64,000 nt of DNA from Betaproteobacteria bacterium TMED22 (GTDB lineage: Bacteria > Pseudomonadota > Gammaproteobacteria > Burkholderiales > Eutrophovitaceae): positions 1-64,000 of the forward strand of contig NHCB01000014.1 of NCBI GenBank assembly GCA_002167745.1. The letters are read 5' to 3'. Positions 1-6,923 of this stretch are shown piece by piece (within the stretch, counting starts at the first letter, position 1; every line of letters begins with the position of its first letter). The notes under the pieces were generated by a model. The model saw only the letters and a list, made by a program, of their open reading frames with translations, was not told the origin of the DNA and made no database searches. The position numbers and the translations under genes were made by a program.

Positions 1-102
<102 letters not shown>

Positions 103-161
103 TTACCCCTAAATAAACTTATAACACTTAAATTTAACTAAAAATTGCGCCTAAAACTGCA

Positions 162-236
<75 letters not shown>

Positions 237-254
237 ACGCGGTTAAAGCTATTT

Positions 255-328
255 TGGAGCGGGTGAAGGGAATCGAACCCTCGTCATAAGCTTGGAAGGC
301 TTCAGCTCTACCATTGAGCTACACCCGC
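255..328 (-). tRNA. tRNA-Gly (anticodon TCC)
   Basis: Acceptor stem GCGGGTG/CACCCGC, D-arm GCTC/GAGC, anticodon loop CTTCCAA (anticodon TCC), T-loop GGTTCGATTCC, discriminator T and an encoded CCA at 255-257. It is co-oriented with the neighbouring tRNA-Thr and tRNA-Tyr genes and very probably processed from the same transcript. Confidence 0.96.
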
Positions 329-448
329 AGGCGCAACAGCTACTCGCCGACCAAAATACCGCTTCAATCGCCCAGCAACCTGAAATTCAAAGTACTAATC
401 TAAACGCCCCAAAAAAATTCACTACATAAACAACAGCATAACATTTGT

Positions 449-533
449 TGGTGGAGGGAGAAGGATTCGAACCTTCGAAGGCTGAGCCAACAGATTTACA
501 GTCTGCCCCCTTTGACCGCTCGGGAACCCCTCC
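449..533 (-). tRNA. tRNA-Tyr (anticodon GTA)
   Basis: An 85-nt class II tRNA with a long variable arm. The acceptor 5' strand is GGAGGGG, the anticodon loop CTGTAAA gives anticodon GTA, the T-loop is GGTTCGAATCC, and CCA is encoded at 449-451. It is the first gene of the leftward tRNA-tuf operon and starts a few bases downstream of the promoter at 548-576. Confidence 0.96.
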
Positions 534-547
534 GCACGAAGCCGAGC

Positions 548-576
548 ATTATCAGGTTTTCAGATTTTGTTGTCAA
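548..576 (-). promoter_or_regulatory. Sigma70 promoter of the tRNA-tuf operon
   Basis: On the minus strand a perfect -35 box TTGACA (571-576) is followed after exactly 17 bases by GATAAT (548-553), one mismatch from the consensus -10. The sequence just downstream is GCTCGGC, a GC-rich discriminator of the kind associated with stringent control of stable RNA promoters. The predicted start lies a few bases before mature tRNA-Tyr. Confidence 0.8.
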
Positions 577-778
577 TCATTGGCTTAGCACCCCTGGGAC
601 TAAATTTAGGCCAGACCTAAAATGAAAACGTAACGAACATAATCTTAAGCTCACATCAATTAAGCTGGTCCCCACCCCAAATATCTGAATCCTTTGTTAC
701 ACTGCCTATCAATCCATAGGGTAATTCGCTTATAACCAAAGGACTTCCAACTTATTCTTCCATTTAGGAGCAACCACC

Positions 779-1126
779 TTGGAGCAACAAACTGAAGAAC
801 CAGACACTAGAACTGCCTGGACTACGCAACACCCCAATTTATCGAGTGTCTTTCTCATTATTTTAGGAATAATTGGACTCTGGATTATCTCCAATCTTCG
901 GTCGCCAACATCATTTGACGACATCTTCACGTTTCTCGTCGTAATTCCAATACTCATTCTGCTACCCGGAGTATCGCTAGCAGCCTCTTTCTTATGCGTA
1001 AATTTATTAAAATTAAGTCTTATCAACCCTGGTAATTTACCAGTCACAATTATAAGCACTCTGGCACTTTTATTGCACGCGCTTGCCATCATTTTTTTCA
1101 TAAAAACAGTACCTATATTTTTTTAG
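779..1126 (+). CDS. Small membrane protein of unknown function
   Basis: A 115-residue protein read from a TTG codon preceded by AGGAG at a suitable distance. After a polar, acidic N-terminus (residues 1-20) there are three strongly hydrophobic stretches, at about 23-40, 48-74 and 86-111, so it is predicted to be a three-helix inner membrane protein. I do not recognise a family. It sits alone between the tRNA-tuf unit (opposite strand) and the LarA-like genes (same strand, 77 bp downstream). The TTG start and lack of homology evidence leave some doubt that it is expressed. Confidence 0.5.
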   Translation: MEQQTEEPDTRTAWTTQHPNLSSVFLIILGIIGLWIISNLRSPTSFDDIFTFLVVIPILILLPGVSLAASFLCVNLLKLSLINPGNLPVTIISTLALLLHALAIIFFIKTVPIFF

Positions 1127-1203
1127 TTTGAAACAACCGATATACTAAAGTAGATATATATTCAGTCAGAATTACTTGAACGTGCTTATTTTTAGGGATA
1201 CGA

Positions 1204-2493
1204 ATGCAAATTAAATTGAACTACGGTCGCGGCAGTATTCCATTAAACGTTGACGACGGCTGGAATCCTGAAATCATTCGAAAACCACTAATGCCGTATG
1301 CAAAAAAACCGAGATCAGCTATTAGTAAAGCACTGAGTAGTCCGGTTAACGCACTACCGCTAGCAGAAATAGTCAGACATAAGAAGAATGCATGCATTCT
1401 AATCTGTGATATCACTCGACCAGTTCCAAACCATTTACTACTGCCAGAGATTGTGGCTGTACTCATAAAAAATGGAATCTCAATAAAAGATATTGAAATA
1501 CTTATAGCCACTGGCCTGCATCGGCCAAATGAAGGAAAGGAACTCAAACAACTTATCGGTGATGAATGGATTTTGAACAACATAAAAATATCCAATCACT
1601 TTGCGAAAAATGATGCAGATCATGTTTTCGTAGGCACTACGAGCAAGGGAACAACGGTAAAACTCGATAAACGATTTGTTAATGCTGACCTAAAGATTGT
1701 GACAGGACTGGTAGAACCGCATTTCATGGCTGGATATTCGGGAGGAAGAAAGGTCATCTCGCCCGGGGTTGCTCATCAAGACACCATTATGACCTTCCAC
1801 AATCACAAGTTCATGTCTGATCCAAAAGCAGATAGCTGCATCTTAGACGGAAATCCCTTACATGAGGAACAAATTGAAATTGTCTCCATGCTTGGAGAAG
1901 TACTCAGCGTCAATACAGTTTTAGACGAACATAGAAACTTGTCCTTGGTTAACTATGGAGAAATTATTGCCAGCCATTTACAGGCAGTAGATTTTGCAAA
2001 AAATTACCTCTCGGTACCCATCCACCGTAAATTTAACACCATCGTTACGAGCGCTGCGGGTTATCCATTGGACGCTACCTATTATCAGACTATTAAAGGA
2101 ATGGTCGTGCCTTATCAAATTCTTGAGCCTGGAGGAGATTTAATAATCGCATCAGAATGCTCAGAGGGCCTTGGGTCGTATGAATTTAAAAAGGCGCAAC
2201 AAACGCTTGTCGAGAAGGGAGTAGAGTATTTTTGTTCAAAGATTTCTAAAAAGTCTTTCGCGGCAGTAGACGAATGGCAGACACAAATGCAGACTAAAAT
2301 AATGGAGGTTGGGAATGTATATTTATATGCGCCTAGTCTGCAGCCCTCAGATCAGCAATTCACCGGAGTAAATATCATCAGAGACCTCAACGAATTCGTG
2401 AGATCACGAATTATCAAAAATTTAGACGTGTACGGGGAATCAAGCTTGGCGATTATCCCGGAGGGGCCTTACGTAGTGCCAACACCTAATTAA
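1204..2493 (+). CDS. LarA-family (DUF2088) nickel-dependent racemase-like protein
   Basis: A 429-residue cytoplasmic protein with the signature residues of lactate racemase LarA: TRPVP with Arg72, ATGLHRP with His106, EPH with His173, YSGGRK with Lys183, and His199 in TFHNH. By recalled alignment these match Arg75, His108, His174, Lys184 (covalent pyridinium-thioamide nickel cofactor attachment) and His200 of Lactobacillus plantarum LarA. It probably racemises or epimerises a 2-hydroxy acid. The substrate cannot be read from sequence, because LarA homologues act on several hydroxy acids. The cofactor genes larB, larC and larE are not in the window. It is followed 46 bp downstream by a second, divergent homologue, so the two probably form one operon. 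Confidence 0.82.
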   Translation: MQIKLNYGRGSIPLNVDDGWNPEIIRKPLMPYAKKPRSAISKALSSPVNALPLAEIVRHKKNACILICDITRPVPNHLLLPEIVAVLIKNGISIKDIEILIATGLHRPNEGKELKQLIGDEWILNNIKISNHFAKNDADHVFVGTTSKGTTVKLDKRFVNADLKIVTGLVEPHFMAGYSGGRKVISPGVAHQDTIMTFHNHKFMSDPKADSCILDGNPLHEEQIEIVSMLGEVLSVNTVLDEHRNLSLVNYGEIIASHLQAVDFAKNYLSVPIHRKFNTIVTSAAGYPLDATYYQTIKGMVVPYQILEPGGDLIIASECSEGLGSYEFKKAQQTLVEKGVEYFCSKISKKSFAAVDEWQTQMQTKIMEVGNVYLYAPSLQPSDQQFTGVNIIRDLNEFVRSRIIKNLDVYGESSLAIIPEGPYVVPTPN

Positions 2494-2539
2494 TTATAAG
2501 TAATCAAGTCGATCCAGCCTTAAACATAGAGGTAATCAA

Positions 2540-3838
2540 ATGATTCACGAAAAAATAGATGTTCAGATTGCGGGAGGCCTAGATTTTCCATTGAGCAGTA
2601 TGGTTCGGGTCCAACAAAATTTCAGCGCACCTACGATCGAAGACATCGCGGCGACGATCAAAAAAGAATTTGCCAAAGAGGCCATTAAAAATAAAATTGT
2701 TCCCGGTCAAAAAATTGCTGTTGGTTGCGGCAGCCGCGGCATCGCTAACATAGCAACCATAACTAAGTCGGTTATTCATGAACTAATTCATCTTGGAGCC
2801 AAACCATTCATTTTCCCATGCATGGGAAGTCACGGTGCAGCGTCAGCTGAAGGGCAAAAAGAGGTACTGGCTGGCTATGGCATTTCCGAGGAAACGATGT
2901 CTGTGCCAGTTCACGCGACAATGGAAACTGAAATCGTTGGTCATTTAGAAGACGGGACTCCAGTACATGTAGATATGAACGCTGCGCGTGCTGACGGCAT
3001 AATCGTCATCAATAGAATAAAACCCCATACGGCATTTCGTGGTGCGACGGAAAGTGGACTAACAAAAATGCTCGCAATCGGTATTGGGAAAATCAATGGG
3101 GCGGCGACGTACCACAGACATGGCATGGACATGTTTCCGTCATTACTCCCTAAGGTTCGAGACGTGAACATTAAGCAACGAAATGTATTATTTGGTGTGG
3201 GTATCGTTGAAAACGCATTTGATCAAACAGCCGTCATTGAGATTATTCCTGCAGAGCAGATTGGCGACAAAGAGCCGGAACTTCAAAAACTGGCAAAGGA
3301 AAATATGCCCAGACTCAACTTCTCAAGCATAGACGTTCTTATCATTGACGAAATGGGTAAAAACATTAGTGGCGCAGGCTTCGATCCAAATATAACCGGC
3401 CGCAATAGACGCGGAGTTGAATGGAGTAACGGATTGAATGTTAAAAAAATAGTGGTCTTAGGACTCACCTCAGAAAGTCATGGAAATGCGACCGGCATTG
3501 GCGGAGCTGACGTAATTACTATGCAGCTTTACCGCGACATGGATGTGAGTGCGACATACGCTAATGTCGTCACCTCAATGAATCTTGATGGCGCAGCGAT
3601 TCCGATCATTATGAATTCAGACCGAGAGGCAATCGCGCTAGCAATTAAAACGGTTGTTCGAACTACGCCTGAAAACTGCCGCATCGTACGAATAAAAAAC
3701 ACGCTATCGCTTGGTGATATTTATGTTTCGGAAAATATGCTGGACGAATTAAAAGAGCAGCCCGATGAATTTACCATCATTTCAGATGCAAAAGATTGGC
3801 AGTTTGATTCTTACGATTCGATTCAGCCTTTCGACTAA
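2540..3838 (+). CDS. Divergent LarA/DUF2088-superfamily protein
   Basis: A 432-residue protein, preceded by AGAGGTAATC before its ATG. Overall it differs from its upstream neighbour, but the same landmarks can be placed: GSHG with His98 where LarA has G-x-HRP, RIKPH with His163 where LarA has EPH, and ESGLTK with Lys176 where LarA has SGGRK. I therefore read it as a second member of the lactate racemase superfamily that may keep the cofactor lysine. The function is unknown; some relatives are annotated only as DUF2088 or as Fe-S-binding, but I see no cysteine cluster here. The tandem arrangement suggests a joint pathway, perhaps hydroxy-acid or sugar-acid use, together with the enolase-superfamily gene downstream. 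Confidence 0.6.
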   Translation: MIHEKIDVQIAGGLDFPLSSMVRVQQNFSAPTIEDIAATIKKEFAKEAIKNKIVPGQKIAVGCGSRGIANIATITKSVIHELIHLGAKPFIFPCMGSHGAASAEGQKEVLAGYGISEETMSVPVHATMETEIVGHLEDGTPVHVDMNAARADGIIVINRIKPHTAFRGATESGLTKMLAIGIGKINGAATYHRHGMDMFPSLLPKVRDVNIKQRNVLFGVGIVENAFDQTAVIEIIPAEQIGDKEPELQKLAKENMPRLNFSSIDVLIIDEMGKNISGAGFDPNITGRNRRGVEWSNGLNVKKIVVLGLTSESHGNATGIGGADVITMQLYRDMDVSATYANVVTSMNLDGAAIPIIMNSDREAIALAIKTVVRTTPENCRIVRIKNTLSLGDIYVSENMLDELKEQPDEFTIISDAKDWQFDSYDSIQPFD

Positions 3839-4161
3839 TTAGTGCGTCGCCATAATGTATGACAACAATAAATCTGAAGACGATATAAGATTTTTAATTT
3901 ATATTTCTGACCATATTTTTTTATTCTTAGGTCATCAATTAGAAAACATAAAATGCGCATTTTTGGTGCGGTTTATTAATTTCATGTCAACTCGGTGCAT
4001 GGTCTATCCACAGAAACTGTGGATAACATTGCTCAGTCACTGAACTCAATAATTAAAACTTGTTTACGCTTAATAGTTTTGTTTGTTCTGCTTAAAAATT
4101 AATCAGGACGAAATAATTGCTTATAACCAATTTGATTGATTATTAACTATATATATTACTT
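3839..4161. other. AT-rich intergenic region, no convincing gene
   Basis: This 323-bp gap separates the second LarA homologue from the enolase-superfamily gene. The only open frame (62 codons from 3855) has low-complexity, AT-driven codons, no ribosome binding site and no recognisable product. The one distinct element is the inverted repeat at 4004-4026. The last 100 bp are very AT-rich (for example TATATATAT just before 4162) and may contain the promoter of the next gene, but I could not fix -35 and -10 boxes. Confidence 0.6.
4004..4026. promoter_or_regulatory. Inverted pair of DnaA-box-like 9-mers
   Basis: TATCCACAG (4005-4013) and CTGTGGATA (4017-4025) form a perfect 9-bp inverted repeat around AAA. 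Read outward, the right arm TGTGGATAA (4018-4026) is an exact reverse complement of the DnaA box TTATCCACA, and the left arm CTATCCACA has one mismatch. No run of T follows, so it is not a typical terminator. It may be a DnaA-controlled operator or titration site, or a site for another palindrome-binding regulator. Confidence 0.5.
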
Positions 4162-5349
4162 ATGAGAATAATAGACATACGAACGATAACCTTAGAAGTA
4201 GTGCTAAATGAAACCGTTTACGATGCGAACTACACTATGAAAAACAAACCCGCTCTTTTGGTTGAAGTAGTCACCGATGAGGGATTAGTGGGCGTAGGCG
4301 AAGCGGCACATTTTGGCGGACCAATGAGTTCGACCGCGCATGTCATTGAACAAGAACTCAAACCTTATTTGGTTGGCAAAGATCCGATCAACACAGAGCT
4401 TAATTGGGATCTAATGCACAGACGTGCTTACAAACATGGGCGCGGCGGAATCGTAGTCGCCGCGATCAGTGGAATTGATATTGCGCTTTGGGACCTCAAA
4501 GGAAAAGTTTCCGGGTTACCATGCTGGCGCTTAATGGGCGGATATCGTAAGCGAGTACCTGCTTACGCCACAGGAGGCTTTTACTCATGCAGCAAAGACA
4601 ATGACGCCTTAATCGATGAGATGCAAACATACATTAAGGCGGGATTTCGAGCAGTCAAAATGAAAGTTGGTCGCAATAGCAGTATGGAACTATCTCCTTT
4701 GCGAGCTTCGGAGGAATGTGGCATTGCAGAAGTTTCTCTTGAGGAGGATATCAAACGCGTCGAACTGGTAAGACAAACCATTGGGCCTGATATCAAACTT
4801 TGCGTAGATGCAAATGGCGCGTGGGATGTTGCAACGGCTGTCAAAATGGGACGAAAATTAGAACCCTACGATATTTACTGGCTTGAAGAGCCAGTTTGGC
4901 CTGACGATATCCTTGGTAGCAAAGAAGTAGCTCAAAAATTATCCATTCCAGTTGCCGGATATGAAACGTGCAGTTATGGCATGGTGGACTTTCAAAAATA
5001 CATTAGTCACCGAGCGGTTCACTTTGTACAACCTGACGTTGCGTGGTCAGGCGGGCTGACCGAGTGTTTAAAAATCGCCCACCTTGCTCAGGCAGCCAAC
5101 TTACCTTTGGCCCCACATATTCATGGCTCAGCGGTAGCGGTTGCCGCAGGGCTTCATTTACTTGGCGCAATAAAAAACGGGAGTATGGCGGAGACTGTTT
5201 TCCCAGCGCATCCATTAATGACGCAGTTAGTAAAAGCACCACTCGCCATTGATGAAGATACAGGCGACATCACACTATCCGAAGCCCCTGGATTAGGTAT
5301 CGAACTTAATTTAGATGTTGTTGACCGTTACAGGACAAATGCAAACTAA
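4162..5349 (+). CDS. Mandelate racemase/muconate lactonizing enzyme family protein (enolase superfamily)
   Basis: 395 residues: an N-terminal capping domain (1-130) and a TIM barrel. It has the full acid-base set of the mandelate racemase subgroup: KMK with Lys166 and Lys168, metal ligands Asp216 (VDANG), Glu242 (EEP) and Glu268 (GYE), and the His319/Asp292 dyad (APHIHG, QPDVAW). Such enzymes abstract the alpha proton of a carboxylate, giving racemisation or dehydration of sugar acids. The substrate is not readable. An insertion around residues 170-195 lengthens the loop after the KxK strand. Its position after two LarA homologues suggests a hydroxy-acid pathway, though no transporter or regulator is adjacent. 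Its 3' end converges with the Sel1 gene at a distance of 6 bp. Confidence 0.88.
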   Translation: MRIIDIRTITLEVVLNETVYDANYTMKNKPALLVEVVTDEGLVGVGEAAHFGGPMSSTAHVIEQELKPYLVGKDPINTELNWDLMHRRAYKHGRGGIVVAAISGIDIALWDLKGKVSGLPCWRLMGGYRKRVPAYATGGFYSCSKDNDALIDEMQTYIKAGFRAVKMKVGRNSSMELSPLRASEECGIAEVSLEEDIKRVELVRQTIGPDIKLCVDANGAWDVATAVKMGRKLEPYDIYWLEEPVWPDDILGSKEVAQKLSIPVAGYETCSYGMVDFQKYISHRAVHFVQPDVAWSGGLTECLKIAHLAQAANLPLAPHIHGSAVAVAAGLHLLGAIKNGSMAETVFPAHPLMTQLVKAPLAIDEDTGDITLSEAPGLGIELNLDVVDRYRTNAN

Positions 5350-5355
5350 TATCGA

Positions 5356-6804
5356 TCAATTAGCCCGCCAAGCTCGAGTTTTTTGTTGCGCACGTTTTAA
5401 CTCATCAGGGGAAAGCTGAGAACCAATATAGCTTCTCAACTCCTCCAATTCTTTTCTTTCTGAACCTGTTGAGGCAGTAGCCGACAAATTACTCCAGAAA
5501 TAGGCTTCGATTAAATCTTTATCGGCGCCAAGACCTTCAAAATACATCCAAGCTAGCCGGCCTTGCGCCTTGAGCTCACCCTGATTCGCGGCAAGTTTGA
5601 ACCATTTCATCGCCTCCCCAAGGTTCTTCATACTCGCTGAGTCCTCTGAATATAAATGTCCCATTAGATATTGAGCGTAGGCGTTACCCGATTGTGCTGG
5701 CTCTTCGTACCACTTCGCAGCGCGAGCGTAATCAACTGGAATCCCGTCCTCGCCAAAAAGATACAATTCCCCAAGGATTTCATGAGCAGCTGTATGTCCT
5801 GAATCGGCTGCAGATTCTAACCAACGCGCAGCCTCTCCGGCGTTCTTTGACGTACCAAGTCCATTAAGCAGGAAATACCCAACTAAAAACTTCGATTCCG
5901 TGTCATCATTTTCAGCAGCCTTAGAAAACCACTTAAAGGCCTCTTTGACATTCTTAGCAACCCCTTTACCCTCGTAATATGCCCAAGCTAAGGCCTTATA
6001 GGCTGAACTTTCACCAGCTACTGCAGCTTTTTGAAAATACTCGGCAGCAAGTACTGCATCTTTTTCACGACCGTTCCCATTCGCATAAATAAATCCTATT
6101 GCGGCGCTCGCTCCCGCGTGTCCTTGTTTTGCTGCAGCTTCATAAAAATCAGCTGATCTACTCAAATCCTTTGCAGCCCCTTTACCATTTTGATACATCC
6201 AACCCAAAGCATATTGGGGATATATGCGGTTACTAAGAGCAACCCTCTCGTACCAAACCAATGCTTGCGTAAAGTCTGGCTCGCCGAGAAGACCAGAAAA
6301 ATATATGTATCCCATAATTTCTTGCGCATCTACGTTACCGGTCTCAGCAGCGTAACGATAGGCATCCAATGCTTTGGGTATATTTTTCTTAACTTCCTTT
6401 CCCTCAAAATAGAGACCGCCAGCGATTAAGGCTGCCTCTACATTTCCTTGCTTTGCTGCTCGGCTGAACCAAATAGCTCCTAATTCAGCATCACGCGGAA
6501 GAAATTTACCGAACAAATAAAGATTACCCAGACGCTCTTGCGCCTGCACGAATTCTTGATCGGCACTCGCGGTGTACCATTTGACAGCTAACGAGAAATC
6601 TTGGGGCACACCTCGCCCGTTAAAATAACATTCGCCAAGAAGAAATTGGCCTTTCGAATCACCATTTTCTGCAGCCTGTGTAAATAAATTAAAAGCGGAC
6701 AGATAGTCCCCCGCCTCATAAGCACTCTGGCCTTCGTCAACGTTAGCTTGAGCCGAAACAGAAACGATAAAAATACAAACTGCTAGAACACGCAAAAAAA
6801 TCAT
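5356..6804 (-). CDS. Secreted Sel1-repeat (TPR-like) protein
   Basis: 482 residues with a cleavable signal peptide (hydrophobic core 3-18, likely cut after SAQA). Almost the whole mature part consists of Sel1-like repeats of about 36 residues. The recurring pattern is A-x-x-Gly-x-x-x-Ala-x-x-x-Leu-Gly-x-x-Tyr-x-x-Gly-x-Gly-V-x-x-Asp, with roughly eleven copies. These alpha-alpha superhelices act as periplasmic protein-interaction scaffolds; no catalytic domain is visible. It lies downstream of the VWA/MoxR operon on the same strand with a 119-bp gap, so it may be independent of that operon. A specific partner cannot be inferred. Confidence 0.85.
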   Translation of the reverse strand: MIFLRVLAVCIFIVSVSAQANVDEGQSAYEAGDYLSAFNLFTQAAENGDSKGQFLLGECYFNGRGVPQDFSLAVKWYTASADQEFVQAQERLGNLYLFGKFLPRDAELGAIWFSRAAKQGNVEAALIAGGLYFEGKEVKKNIPKALDAYRYAAETGNVDAQEIMGYIYFSGLLGEPDFTQALVWYERVALSNRIYPQYALGWMYQNGKGAAKDLSRSADFYEAAAKQGHAGASAAIGFIYANGNGREKDAVLAAEYFQKAAVAGESSAYKALAWAYYEGKGVAKNVKEAFKWFSKAAENDDTESKFLVGYFLLNGLGTSKNAGEAARWLESAADSGHTAAHEILGELYLFGEDGIPVDYARAAKWYEEPAQSGNAYAQYLMGHLYSEDSASMKNLGEAMKWFKLAANQGELKAQGRLAWMYFEGLGADKDLIEAYFWSNLSATASTGSERKELEELRSYIGSQLSPDELKRAQQKTRAWRAN

Positions 6805-6923
6805 TACGACTCCAGAAACTTATTTGGGTTGCCTAAATTAAACAGGACCACGACCATCGGTATAATCAAGCTTAAAAGTCGAGATAACATATCGTTATCG
6901 GCCCTGAAAGGCAAGCGCTCGGC

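Noticed and set aside
3855-4043. 62-codon open frame in the gap before the enolase-superfamily gene
   Set aside because: No ribosome binding site, AT-driven composition, no recognisable product, and it runs through the DnaA-box palindrome.
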